A DNA stretch of 64,000 bases from Gigaspora rosea (GCA_003550325.1 QKWP01000576.1:128652-192651), one strand, 5' to 3'. Shown: positions 1-11,849, numbered from the stretch's first letter. Notes: generated by a model not told the origin, from the sequence alone. Numbers and translations are program-made.

Positions 1-2246
1 ATGTGGTTCATAGAGATAGTAAAATTCAGAGGAGGGTAAAATTGGTTGGAGAGGTTTTTCTTTAAAGTATTCAGTGAAGTGGTTATGAATTGCATTAAGA
101 ATCTCGTTATGTTCTGTAAGGAGTAAGTTTTCAAGAGATAGTCTATCGATATGTATGTTATTGTATTTTTCAAGTATTTTTTTGTAGAAAAGTTTTGGAG
201 TTTCTAAAAAGGATTTGTTGCGGATTTCGATTTTTTGTTGAATCTCTTTGTAGATAGTTTGTTGTTGTTGAATATTAAGGGCAGTTTTAATTTGTTGGAA
301 TTCTTCTTTAATTTGTAATAAAGTAGGTATTGATAATTGAAATAGACAGTCAGAGTATTGTGAAATATATTTTTTACAGAGTGAAAGAAAGTTAGGAGAG
401 GAAAAGTGATTTTTGAGATATTGTATTTCTTTAAATCTATAGAAAAGAGGAGTTTGTTTTGATGTTGAGGTTTCTTTGATTTCCTTAATAGTATTAATTT
501 TGTGAAAGGGAATATATTTGGTGGCAGCTTTAATAAGGGTTTTTTGAAGTTTATTCCAGAAATTGTTAAGTTGGTTTTGGTTAACGATTTGGTCTATTTG
601 TATATATAGTTTTTGCAAATTGAGTGTGGTTTGGTTTGCATAATTTTCTAGATCTTTTTTGGAGCTATTTTTCCAAAGAAACTTTTTCCTTTTGTGTTGT
701 TTGAGTGGTTTTGGTTTGTTAATTATAACAGATAATTCTAGTGTGATAGTGTTGTGATCTGATTCAAAAAGGTTGTTTGAGAAAATATCTGTATAATCTA
801 TATTTGTAATACTCAGATTAGTCCAGATTTGATCTATTCTACTCTGAATATTTGAAAGTTGAAATGTAAAATTTTGGGAGTTAGGGAAGAAAAAACGATA
901 GATATCTTTATATTGGTGACTAATAAGATATTTAATAAGTTGGGTTTCTGGGATTGATGTTTTCTTAGATGGTGAACGGTCAATACAAGGATTAGGAACA
1001 CTATTAAAGTCTCCCATAATTATATATCGATATTTAGTATTTTGGCACATTGTGATAATTTGTTCTTGTATTTCTTTTCGAAGTTGTTTTTTCTCAGTAG
1101 TAGGAATATAGATTTGAAGTAGCCTAATAGGTGTATTCTTAAAATGAAGGTCAAGACCTATTATATGGCCATTAAAATTGTGAGTATGAGCAACATATTT
1201 GGAGATTTTGTTATGGATAAAAATCCCTATACCAGCTTGATGTGGATTGGAAAAGGAGCTCCAGAAGCTAGTATAGTTTTTGATTTTGTTGTTTAAAAAT
1301 TTGCCATCTTTTTGGGTTAAGTGAGTTTCTAAAAGACCAAAGATATCATATAGGTTTTGGTTTAAGGTTTCTTCAATTAGGAGTTTTTTTGTTGGTTGTA
1401 GAAGACCATTTGTATTAAGTGAGACTATTTTTATAGGAATTGAGGTATATTCAGGTTCAAGTATTATAGTTTGATTTGGTATAGGAGGTATATTAGGATT
1501 GTTCATATTAGTTTGAATATAAGATATAGAATTTGTATTAGTATTGGGATTTAATATTGTATAATAATATAGATTGGGTGTTAAGAAAAAGAGACTATCT
1601 GTGAAGATTGGTGTTTGAAATTTGTTATTGGGTGATTTAAGCTCTACATCAGAGTAATATAGTAGATCTTCAAAAGGTGGAAATATTATGTGATCTGGTA
1701 TAAAATTTTCATATGGAAGGTATATGTGTGCTTCTGTGAAAATATGGTCAAATCTGGAATGTGGTTTGATAGAAATTTTTATATATTGATTTGAATAGAA
1801 CATAGGATAATATTCTTGTATATAATGCAAGAAAGAACCTACAGTTTGTGGAGAAGGGTGTGTTTGTAGTCTATGGTAATAAAGGAATTTGTTATAATAT
1901 GCTTTTGGGTCATATATTTCAAGAAGGTTAAGATTGGGATTAATGTAGTTTCTTTCACTCAAAGAGTTTGTGGGTAGTTCAATTTCTTCATCACTGAAGT
2001 CTTTTTCAAGTAAAGATTCATCGTAGATTTCTGGTATTGGGTAGTTGTTAGAACTGGTAGCAGTTAGTTATAGAGAAGTATTAAAGGAGAGTTGTACTTC
2101 AGAAGGAGATGAAGATATGGTATCTGAAGTACTATAGTTGTCTTCTGTAGAGGCGCTCACCGTATACTCAGTTCTCACAGTTGTGCAAGAAGCTAAAGTC
2201 TGCTCTGTATGTTGAGTCTGACTGTCATTGATTAGTTCTTCCACGT
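1..2246 (-). mobile_element. LINE (non-LTR retrotransposon), endonuclease part, runs off left edge
   Basis: On the minus strand one frame stays open from about 2067 to base 1. It encodes an AP-endonuclease-like (EEP) domain, which nicks target DNA in APE-type LINEs. Visible landmarks in order are an N-terminal SLNTNG near 1425, LLETH near 1340, MGDFNS near 1015, SRIDQIW near 830 and ESDHN near 760, which match the Asn, Glu, Asp-x-Asn and Ser-Asp-His positions of the family. After that comes a charged helical linker rich in Lys, Gln and Ile; the reverse transcriptase would lie beyond base 1. Upstream, the same frame continues to about 2243 through one in-frame TAA near 2071, so the copy is probably dead. 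The 5' side is cut off where the palindromic array begins at 2247. The family is clear; the exact LINE clade is not. Confidence 0.85.
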
Positions 2247-3330
2247 AGAAATTTGTATAATTTTATTAATAAAATTATACAAATTTCTATAATTCTCTAA
2301 ATTTTACTAATTGATCATAACTTCTTGCACTAAGTAAACTTGTTAAGCACCAAAAAATACATCAAATCGGCATATTTTATTTTGCTTTTCTTAAAATTTG
2401 AAGAAAAGATGCTTAATTTTGGAAATTTTCATCAAAAATTCAAAATTAAGCATCTTTGACGCAAATTTTAAGGAAAATAAAATAAAATATACCGATATGA
2501 TGTATTTTTTGGTGCTAAACAAGTTTACTTAGATCAAGAAGTTATGATCAATTAGTAAAATTTAGAGAATCATAGAAATTTGTATAATTTTATTAATAAA
2601 ATTATACAAATTTCTAAGATTCTCTAAATTTTACTAATTGATCATAACTTCTTGATATAAGTAAACTTGTTTAGCACCAAAAAATACATCATATTGGTAT
2701 ATTTTATTTTATTTTCCTTAAAATTTGCGTCAAAGATGCTTAATTTTGAATTTTTGATGAAAATTTCCAAAATTAAGCATCTTTTCTTCAAATTTTAAGA
2801 AAACTAAAATAAAATATGCTGATTTGATGTATTTTTTGGTGCTTAACAAGTTTACTTAGTGCAAGAAGTTATGATCAATTAGTAAAATTTAGAGAATCAT
2901 AGAAATTTGTATAATTTTATTAATAAAATTATACAAATTTCTATAATTCTCTAAATTTTACTAATTGATCATAACTTCTTGATTTAAGTAAACTTGTTTA
3001 GCACCAAAAAATACATCATATCGGTATATTTTATTTATTTTTCTTAAAATTTGCGTTAAAGATGCTTAATTTTGAATTTTTGATGAAAATTTCCAAAATT
3101 AAGCATCTTTTCTTCAAATTTTAAGAAAAGTAAAATATAATATGCTGACTTGATGTATTTTTTGGTGCTTAACAAGTTTACTTACTGCAAGAATTATGAT
3201 CAATTAGTAAAGTGTAGAGAACATAGAAATTTGTATAATTTTATTAATAAAATTATACAAAATGCTATGATTCTCTAAATTTTACTAACTGATTTATACT
3301 TCTTACTCTAAGTAAACTTGTTCGGTATCA
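2247..3330. repeat. Array of palindromic 327-base units
   Basis: A perfect hairpin, AGAAATTTGTATAATTTT and its complement meeting at TTATTAATAA, sits at 2247-2288, 2574-2615, 2901-2942 and (slightly changed) 3225-3264, a spacing of 327, 327 and 324 bases. Between hairpins each unit is itself a large inverted repeat: arms holding AAGTAAACTTGTT, AGCACCAAAAAATACATC and GATGCTTAATTTT face their complements around a centre near the unit middle. The middle of unit 1 (about 2440) is the reverse complement of the middles of units 2 and 3, so unit 1 is flipped. Three units are complete and a fourth is cut short. There is no coding potential. The arm motif AAGTAAACTTGTT also appears in a separate inverted repeat at 30523-30665. 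Confidence 0.9.
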
Positions 3331-3439
3331 AAACATACATATATTTTTATTCAGATTCAAACTAGTTTGCAAAATTTGAACTAGCCCGACCAAACTTATG
3401 ATTAAGTTTAAGTTTAGTATAAAGTTTTAATAATAAAAT

Positions 3440-3715
3440 TTAGAATTTGAGTCTGGTCTGGACCAGACCAAACCCGGACCCAAACCTAGAATTACTAGTT
3501 CATATGAACACCAGACTGAACCTAAATATGTTCATGAACTTATGAACTGAACCTGAACTGAACCTGAACCAGCTATAAAAGTTCAATACTAAACCTGAAC
3601 CTGAACATGTTTTAAAAAATGTTTAGGTTCAGGTTCAATACTGAACCTGAACCTGAACCTGAACTTGACCTAAGTTCAGTTCAGTTCAGGTTCATAGGAA
3701 CACTAGGGAAGCCAG
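3440..3715. repeat. Degenerate GAACCT-rich short repeat block
   Basis: The stretch is built from degenerate copies of TGAACCTGAACC and its complement GGTTCAGGTTCA, switching strand near 3590-3630, so it can fold back. It begins with GTCTGGTCTGGACCAGAC near 3450 and ends in AGGAACACTAGGG near 3710. Dense short repeats in both orientations resemble the subterminal transposase-binding repeats of hAT elements, but I found no convincing target duplication, so the element type is open. Confidence 0.6.
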
Positions 3716-3945
3716 ACTGTAGTAAATTTCAACTATGTGAAATATGTTGCAACTATACATTATATTAAACATTTATTGGCCTGTGATCACATAACTATGA
3801 CAAGGTTTTTATTTATAGTTACACTTCTATACAATTACTACAATAGGGTGTGACCAACTTGGTGATTGTATAGAAGAATGCCAGTGGAATGCCTATATTA
3901 TTTTCACAGGATTTTTAAACATTTTATTTTAATATAGTCATTTCT

Positions 3946-4875
3946 ACTTACAAGTAACAACTGCTGGGCAAAGACAGAAAGAGAGCTAATTAGGGTGGAG
4001 CTACAAAACAAAAAGAACATCATGGCAATAAAGGCACTAAATGAGGTTCTGGTAAAAAACAGAGCTTGGCCAAAGTACTGGAAACCTTTTATTATAGCGT
4101 GGAAAAGAATCGGGGGTTCCATAAATCAAGATGTGGATATGTGGCCCTGTGAACCAGAAGACATTAAAGTTGCTAACGTACCGGGAAACGAATACACAGT
4201 GCAGAAGGGAGTTGCTTTTTTAAAGAATAAATCTTTGTCGACAGCTATACAGAAGCAAGAAAACAATAATGGGGTAAATAGTGACTTATGGAGATGGTCA
4301 AAGATAAAATAGGTTAACAACAAGCGGAAAGATATTTTTTGGCGGTATTGGCATAAATCATTGCCACTAGGATACAGGCTAAAATATATAATACCAAATT
4401 ATGATGGTACCTGTCCGATGTGCTCTGAAGAAATCCAAACCAATGAACATTTTGGTGTAAACTGCAAAAATAGTAAAATCATATGTGAAACGGTATACTA
4501 ATACATAAGCCCAGAGGAGACCCCTCCGAGAACCTATGAGGAAACCATCACGGCATCGAACGTTAGAGACACGAGTAAGAAGGAAATAGTGAGATGGTCA
4601 CATGTTAACGCGTTATACAAGATTTGGTTTTGTTATACACAGGCTAGATCGGGCAGGAAAACTAATACCAGAGCCTGCGATTCCCATAATCGTTAGGAAT
4701 AGAATTGAGAAGGAGTTGAAAATATTAAAGCATTGTAATATGTATAAGAGAACAGAGGGTGGTATACACAACTTTAATAAGTAGTAGAAAAATAATATGT
4801 AATATGTAATATAATAAAGTACGCCATCCGGCGTCCCCATAGTAGGGGTTTATATTAAAAAAAAAAAAAAAAAAT
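3946..4875 (+). mobile_element. 5'-truncated LINE 3' end with poly(A) and 14-base target duplication
   Basis: The 3' part of a LINE inserted by target-primed reverse transcription. The 14-base word ATATAGTCATTTCT lies directly before it (3932-3945) and directly after its A-tail (4876-4889). Coding sequence is already open at the left junction and runs through the C-terminal region to about 4700. It includes IFWRYWHKSLPLGYR and a zinc-binding run CPMC...H...C (4408-4465) typical of the domain after the reverse transcriptase (zf-RVT type). Two in-frame stops interrupt it, TAG at 4310 and TAA at 4499; the reading continues in the same frame past each. The 3' UTR contains CGCCATCCGGCGTCCCC and ends in about 18 A. 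The 5' truncation, A-tail and clean duplication are all seen directly. Confidence 0.92.
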
Positions 4876-4889
4876 ATATAGTCATTTCT

Positions 4890-5374
4890 CTATATAGTCA
4901 CTCCCATACAATTATATTATAGATAATCACATTTATGTTTAGACCAAGCTATGATTTAATTTATAAGAAAAACCTCCATATAAGCAAATTGTTAAAAAAA
5001 ATTATTATGGCCTATTAGATAATTACATATGAGAATGACTGTATTTTTTTCTTGTTTATATTGATATTATAGATAGTTTGCAAATACAATTTTTTTATAA
5101 AAGTTCTCTAATACAAATTAAAGGCTGATAAAAATAAAGCCCGCTATAAAATATCAGTTATAAAAATATTATGTAACTATAATAATGAACAATTAGGAGT
5201 CATGTAATAAGATATTATTACCTATATTACCAAATATTCTTATATTTTAATGCTCGCTTTGTTTATTTATTTATAATATCACTACCAAATACAGGTATTT
5301 GCACCATATGATAAATATAATGCATATTTTAGATTGTAAATAAGCGTGTTATAGTAGAGTATTTTTTTTAATTT
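4890..5374. other. AT-rich spacer, nothing recognised
   Basis: AT-rich sequence without an open frame, a repeat boundary or an RNA gene that I can recognise. Confidence 0.5.
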
Positions 5375-5700
5375 GTTCTTCAGATTTAAGTATATTTAAT
5401 TCAAATTTAAGTGAACTCAATTTAGATTTGTTTAAACTCAATTTAGGTTATTTTGAATCTATTTTATGTTCAAATAAACCAAATGCATATTTATTTAACC
5501 TACTCTGGGCGTTTAAAGTTCAAGTAAGTTTAAATTCAATTTGGGTTTATTTGAACTTAATTTAAGTTTGAATAAATCCAATTTGGATTTATTTGAACAT
5601 ACTTCAAGAAACCATTTAATATAGGAAGACCTATTCTGATTCAAATGAATCTAATTTGGGTTCATTTGAACTCTACATTTATTTGAATTTAAATCCAGAA
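5375..5700. repeat. Degenerate TTTGAACTYAATTT repeat block
   Basis: Imperfect copies of about 20 bases built on TTTGAAC...AATTTAGGTT and its complement alternate in both orientations. The pattern is like the GAACCT block at 3440-3715 but more AT-rich. No flanking duplication was found. Confidence 0.5.
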
Positions 5701-5940
5701 TAAAATAATCAATCCCGGTGAGTGCCCACGTTGTTATTAATATGCAATCTGATGAAATTGACGTCACTTTGAATTATAATATATTACATTGAATTTGTAG
5801 CATTTGGAGTAAATTCAGTGACCCAAGTATAGGAATTTTTCTGACTTATATCTAACATATGTATCGTTGCTGAAGCACTTTCATTGTTTAACAAACCTGT
5901 TAAACAAATAATGTTTAGTCAGTTTAAATCAAATATTTAT

Positions 5941-7142
5941 TTAGTGCAGGCTTAAAATATTCAAATTTTTACCAAAAGTAACAAACATATAATTATTCAC
6001 TAATGTTGCTGTATGTCCACTAAGATTTAGATCTGCAATTGGGTTTGAAATTTTTCCGGCTGACCATTGAAAGGTATTAATATCTAAAATCCATAGATCA
6101 CCAAAAAATGTACTTCCAGAGTCAGTACCACCGAAAATTATAATCCGTCCATCGAGTGCTTTTAATTTAAATGATTAATATCAAACTTGTTATTATTTTA
6201 AATACTTATTTATAATGTTAAATAACATACTTAGTACTGCTGAAAATCTTTGGCGGCCAGGGGGGGTTGTACCGGATGTAGTCTAGTAACAATATGATGT
6301 CAGATTTTTATTGATTGCTAATACATAATAAATAATTATATATTTATAACGTACTACACTTGTCCATGCAATAGATATTGTGTTATATAATGGTAACTGT
6401 ATACAAAAGTTTAATGAGTAAAAACTAAGGGATTTATCTTCATTAAAATGCAGGCAGCACTTACATTGTCCATTGGCATAAGTGAAGTAGAATTATTTCC
6501 ACCAATATATAAAATATTTCCATCAGGCAAAGTTATTGCGCGATAATTGCATCGAGGTAAGGGTGCATTTATTGCAATGCTTATGCCCCATGATGACTTT
6601 AATGTATTAAATATCCAAAGATCATTTATAAACTCAACAGTACCACTTGTATTAGTACAACCACCAAAAATGGAAATCAGTCCATTATTAAAATCAGTAC
6701 ATGAAACTGCAACTCTATTGTTAAGTCCACATCCATTAAATGGGACATCAGCCCACTGTTGTTTATTTATATCAAATTGATTAACGAATGGTGGTGGTTG
6801 TGAATTTAGCACACCGTTACCACCAATAATAAAAATCGAATTATTATTACCACTACACGCTGTAGCTGAATTTTTATCAGGACCCCCTGTGAAAGTGAGG
6901 TCAGTCCATGGCATTGAATTTGGGTCTGTTGTTGTAAATGATTTAGAAACATCCAAATAAAAGAATTCATTCGTTAAATTCAAACGACCAGCATCAATAA
7001 ATTTAAATCCACCACTAACATAGAGTTTACTATCAATATGGATTGATGAATGACCAAATCTTCCATCTGGAATAAAAGCAGCAGCAAAAGTAAAAATAAA
7101 ATTTAAGAGAAAAGCATAAATATAACAATTAAAATTCAACAT
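5941..7142 (-). CDS. Secreted Kelch-repeat protein, four exons
   Basis: This gives a 329-residue protein when spliced as exons 7142-6465, 6396-6355, 6282-6231 and 6158-5941. The introns are 68, 72 and 72 bases with donors GTAAGT, GTACGT and GTATGT and AG acceptors; the exon lengths (678, 42, 52, 218) keep the frame exactly to a TAA. The N-terminus has a hydrophobic stretch of about 20 residues ending in AAA, read as a signal peptide. Six Kelch-type blades follow, each marked by a small hydrophobic strand and a paired Gly: LYVSGGF, IFIIGGN, LISIFGGC, ILYIGGN, IIIFGGT, MFVTFGK. Enough blades are present for one propeller. Such proteins make beta-propellers for protein binding; this one would be secreted or face the lumen. 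No membrane anchor follows, and the last blade ends 8 residues before the stop, so the C-terminus is short. An AATAAA overlaps the stop (5936-5941). The binding partner is unknown. Confidence 0.85.
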
Positions 7143-7575
7143 TATTATATGGTGTTTTGAATTGAATTAAATAAAATAAAATAAAATAACATCTCACCAC
7201 AACTTATATCTATCGATATTTTTAAAAGTCTGTGTAAACAATCGTATAACGATAGGCAAATTCAAATGTGATCTGCAAACATACTGCACATGTTGCAGTA
7301 TTATATTCTAAGCATGGTCATTTCACCGAAAGTCCTCGACATCACATAGGGTTAGGATTAGCATTTGATCGTTTGCAGTATATATTATTCGTAAATTGTC
7401 ACGCGATATGTTGTCAGCTAAAATATAAGTGAAACAAATGTATGTGGATGGATCCGTATTCTTGATAACTTATCAAAAAGTAATCCTAGATTAACCGAAA
7501 TTGCTTAATTTATACACAAATAATAACAAATATTGTGTTACCAACCAACGTTCACTTTAAGCTATTAGTAAAAAA
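7143..7575. other. Upstream region of the Kelch gene
   Basis: Directly before the Kelch start (minus strand) lies a run of TAAAATAAAATAAAA-type repeats (about 7160-7190), a plausible AT-rich promoter. Beyond it I see no gene. Confidence 0.4.
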
Positions 7576-7859
7576 AGGGGAAATTACAAACCATGGCCCG
7601 AAAAATGAAAATAATTACATATAAGGGTCCAAAGTAAAAATAATTTAATATGAAGACCCAAATTTTGAAAAATTTTACAATTAAAGGACCAAAGAAAATT
7701 ATATTTAAATATTTAACCCTTGCAATTTAATCAATTATGATAAACTTGGCCCTTGACTGTAAAATTTTTAAAATTTGGCCCTTATATTTAATTATATTCA
7801 CTATGGACCCTTATATGTAATTCTTTTCATTTTTCGGGCACTTCTATGTAATTACCCCT
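7576..7859. mobile_element. Foldback MITE with arms of about 110 bases
   Basis: The left arm starts AGGGGAAATTAC at 7576 and is matched by the complement of GTAATTACCCCT ending at 7859. The arms share CCCGAAAAATGAAAA and ATTACATATAAGGGTCC, so nearly the whole 284 bases pairs with itself. It sits between A-runs (AAAAA on both sides), which may be the target duplication or chance. There is no ORF. The superfamily is not assignable. Confidence 0.8.
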
Positions 7860-8379
7860 AAAAAATAAACAGACTTATATATATAGTAACACACATATAT
7901 AACACACATATAACTCACATATATAAAACAAGTGCTGAGGTTTGAATAGAAAAATATTGCCAATATTCATGAGTACTGACTTATATTATTAAAAAAATAA
8001 CCTTCATTTGATATTTCTATCATAAAATATAACATCATATGTTTTCCTAAATCATGTAACGAGAGTACCTTCAAAATAGGCCTAACGGTAAAGTTGACAG
8101 AATATTTGCCAAAATAAGACTAAAAAAAAAAAGGATGACATAACTACTATTAGAAATATAGATCATTCACCCTACCTCTATGAAATTTTAGCACCATTCG
8201 AATAATGAATAATGTTAATCGGTTCCGCAGTAATTATCAGCCGACTTTGAGCAGCATTTGCAAAAAATTGGCAATTTTACTAAAATTCGTCCAATAAACA
8301 AAGTTATAGAAAGTTATTTCTCTATAACAGTCTCTAATAGACGTTTATTGGTTTTCGCATTAATTTTTGAGTAATTTAG
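7860..8379. other. Spacer, no gene seen
   Basis: AT-rich sequence with a short CA/TA microsatellite (about 7878-7925) and no recognised gene. A short inverted repeat CCAATAAAC/GTTTATTGG (8291 and 8343) lies near its end. Confidence 0.4.
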
Positions 8380-8589
8380 ATGGGTCCGGCTAAATATTTA
8401 ATCCATTTACCGGCACGTGCATATATCTTATTTGCGCGGGTAATACAAACTCCTGGAGAGGAAATAGCCAATCGGAGAGTGCAAATTTTGACCATTCCGG
8501 ATCAGCCCGACGAAGAATCCCAACACGCGCGCAAAAGAAAAGAGCGAAAATATGCAAAACTAATATTTAAATCGAACTTGGTGTACTAA
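8380..8589 (+). CDS. Small hypothetical ORF in a GC-richer island
   Basis: A 69-residue frame from an ATG, with a charged C-terminal half containing DEESQHARKRKERKYA. I do not recognise a family. It stands out because local GC is clearly above its surroundings and because an inverted repeat of about 19 bases (TTATTTGCGCGGGTAATA at 8428 and its complement at about 8706) brackets its 3' half. It could be a piece of a host exon or the interior of a transposable element; the AG just before the ATG would also fit a splice acceptor. Weak evidence for a real gene. Confidence 0.25.
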   Translation: MGPAKYLIHLPARAYILFARVIQTPGEEIANRRVQILTIPDQPDEESQHARKRKERKYAKLIFKSNLVY

Positions 8590-8904
8590 TTAAAAATGAC
8601 GGGAATGAAATTTTACATATAGTAAACATCATTTTAACCCTATAGCCTCTAACATTAAGGCCCTAACCCTAAAATTTTATCTAACGCACTTATTTATTTA
8701 CAAGTATTACCCGCGCAAATAAGTATAATGTCTCGTACTGGAGGTGGGATCTGTGAATATCCACGGCTAAAAATGAATACTCAATTAAAACGAATAACCC
8801 ATTACACGAAATTCATATTCATAGAATGCTAAATTACATGAAATTCAAGAGTTAGATCGTGAATAATCTAATCTATTTGGTCATTCAGAGTTTTTGACTA
8901 TGCC

Positions 8905-9253
8905 GGAGTGTTAAAAAATAGTGATGTAAGTCAATGATCCCGAAATGAGCCTAAAATGTATAGAGTAAAGCAAAGAGAAAATCAAGCTTTCAAGAATATG
9001 AACTTTTTGTCTGATTCAGCTCGTGAAAAATATGAAATATATGATATGTTTTTTAAAGAGTTTTTATTATTCACCGGATTTACCTTTTTAAAGTCTGATA
9101 GTAACATTTATGATATGTCTGTCACATTTTTCACGAGATGAAACTGATAAATATTAATTCATATTCTTGAAAGCCTGATTTTCTCATTGCATTACTCTAT
9201 ACATTTAGGTTCATTTCGGGTTCATTAACTTACTTCCCTATTTTTTTAACTGT
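8905..9253. mobile_element. Foldback element of about 350 bases
   Basis: The arms run inward from about 8905 and 9253. GTTAAAAAAATAG-like ends are followed by CCCGAAATGA, AATGTATAGAGTAA, TCAAGAATATGAA and CTCGTGAAAAAT on the left, with their complements in mirror order on the right. The short open frame inside it is explained by the palindrome. No clear target duplication. Confidence 0.75.
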
Positions 9254-11066
9254 ATACTTCCTTTTTTATTCATTTTATTGTTTTTATTTACTAAAGTTGT
9301 CATTTATTATTCTTATTTCATGTGGGATTTTGCTAATCTTTAGGATATTATCTCTACAGAAACCTTTGTTTTTTTGTAAAATAAGTTTACATTGTATCTA
9401 TTTATATTAAAAATATTATTATTATATGATTAATTAGTATATAGCCACGAATGATCATGAAATTTGATTATGGTGAAATTTGATTATGGTAAAATTTGGA
9501 TCTATTTTGTGTACGATTTTTAAAATTTTTTAGGACCTTTTTTTTGCAGTTTTTTTTTTTTATGGATTTAGTTTAGAGTTATTAATAAAAGGATATAGCT
9601 GAATTTGGTGAGGCTTATATTTCAAATTGAGACTCATCATCCGGATTCGCGATTATCATCGGCAACAAATAAGAATATCAATTAAACATATATAATAATT
9701 ATTTTTTTCTGTTAATTCTCTTATATCTAATAATAATATTAATAATAATAATAAAATAAAAAATTACAATATTTTATAATATAATCATATAATAAAATAA
9801 TACATAAAGTTTCACCCCTCCATGAACTCCCAATATTCTTTGTGTAACAAACCAAATTTTTAAAAATCGCTTATATTTCAATATTTTGTTTATGAACTAC
9901 TTTTTGGGTTCTGACAAAAAAGATTCCTTGTTCAATTTACATCTAATATTTTCTACCCCTAACCTGCTAATATCCAAAGTTAAGTTGCTTTTTTTCAAAA
10001 AAAAAAAAAGGATGAGGGTTTCACTCGGGTGACGAATAAATTATTTCTAATATGCTCTTAATCAGGGGTGTCACGTTTACTATGTTTGTTCTATTGGCTT
10101 CTAATTCTATTCACTTTTTTCGTTTTTCTATTGTAAATTTTCAGTATTAAATTTTACTAATTAAATATAAAAATATTATAAATTTATTACTTTACTAATG
10201 GTCTAACAATATATATTTAAATAATTGCAAATTATAAATAAAAAATTTTTATACAAAGACAAAAAAATCAAACTTTCGTTCTATTGTTCTATTTGCCAAC
10301 ACTGGTCCATAATATAAATCTCATACAAGACAATTAACAATGCTTATATGTTAGATATATGCTGTTTATATTTTTAAACAATCAAAGTATAGTCCCGTTG
10401 GGTTATTTAATTCCAATATGGTATGTTCATGCGTTTTACGAGCTACCATTCCGAAAAATGGACATGCTATAAAAATTTCATAGATAATTAATGTCAACGT
10501 TCCAAAAACGTAGATCGTTACACAATTAATTAAAGATTTTTTATACCCATTACAATACCTTTTTCGGAGATTATCTCATCCGTTAAGTTTGGAAATTATT
10601 AGACAAACGTTAAGTTCTCACTTTGCACTACAACATATTCGCTTAATCTAAAATAATAACAAGTTTCATATTATATCTCACTAATCGAATTTATAAGTAA
10701 TTAGCCACCATCACGTTGATAAAATCTCGTTTGTTGTGCAAAAAAAAAGCAAAAACTTAAAATAACGATTTATAAGTGCAAAATTTAAATAAGGCCTTTT
10801 TATAGCGTTTAAGAATTGTTTTTAAAAAAAAGTTGAAATCTATGAATAACAGTTATTAACTTTGTTATTTTTTTTTACAGTTATAAGTATGAGGTGATGG
10901 CTATGTATAATACGATTGTAAAACAAAATTATAAATATTTAGAAGTCTCCTCGATAGATAATAGAAGTACATGATAAGATGAAAGTTCATTAAATATAGA
11001 ATCCAATGTAGAGATTATAAAAAATTTTAAATAACGATAATTAACTTCTATATAACATGATCCGAA
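9254..11066. other. Gene-free AT-rich stretch
   Basis: About 1.8 kb of AT-rich sequence with homopolymer runs and ATT/AAT microsatellite (about 9730-9760). I found no open frame with protein likeness, no RNA gene and no clear element ends. Confidence 0.5.
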
Positions 11067-11813
11067 TAGTGATACGGGCCGATGCCAAATTCTCGGGCCG
11101 ACCCGGCTGCGGAAATTAATCGGCCCGGTCGACCGGGCCGGTCATATTGTTAAAAAACTTACAGTCAAACAAGAATGCAAAATAGTCTTATAATTTGATC
11201 TTCTCAATATGAAAATAGTCAGAATTACATCACGATACTTGTGCAATATTTCGATTGCTAAAAAATTACACGGAGATGCATTTAGTTAGTCGGTATAATG
11301 ATCAGCACATTATAAGCACACATACATATAATGTTACATAGATTACAAATAGTAGGAAGAGTGTGCATATATATAGTGGATCTACTATATGCGAATAGGA
11401 AGTGGTTATAAGAGGGCCCGATGGGTCCTCTTATGGCCGGTGATCTACCGGGTTATTTTCTCATAGATGGAAATAAAAGTGATAAGTATGACGGTGGTTT
11501 ACTAACTTATAATCGATAATCAGTGCTTTAATTAGCGAGCAATCAGAACTCCTAATTGACTAGTTGAATTTATAAATATCGACTAGAAATGTCGACTATT
11601 CGATTTTGGTTGGATAGATAGTTATCGACTGCAAGCACTAACTTGAGAATGTTCTACGCGTGATTTAACTAATAATTATAAGTTATACAATGAAATTCTA
11701 TCAGACGAAAAAAATTTAACTATATACCGGCCGGGCTGACCTGCAGGAATGTGGGTCAAGGACCGACCCGCCCGCCCGCCCGGCTGATGGGCCGAGGTCA
11801 GCCCGTAACACTA
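11067..11813. mobile_element. Non-autonomous hAT-type element with perfect 8-base duplication
   Basis: The 747-base element begins TAGTGATACGGGCC and ends with the complement of TAGTGTTACGGGCTG. The 8-base word GATCCGAA lies directly before (11059-11066) and directly after it (11814-11821), the hallmark of hAT insertion. Both ends are strikingly GC-rich with repeated CGGGCCG/GACCGG motifs, as expected of subterminal transposase-binding sites, and the middle is AT-rich with no transposase. The first bases (TAGTGTTAC then a GC-rich tract) match the ends of the large hAT element at 56540-62506, so that family or a relative could have moved it. Confidence 0.93.
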
Positions 11814-11849
11814 GATCCGAATCAATAAAAATACGCTTGTCTATCGGTA

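Noticed and set aside
2247-3330. Hairpin array as a possible CRISPR or integron
   Set aside because: Units are palindromes with no unique spacers and no associated genes; the genome is eukaryotic.
8956-9141. A 61-codon frame
   Set aside because: It lies entirely inside the 350-base foldback; its sequence is explained by the palindrome and resembles no protein.
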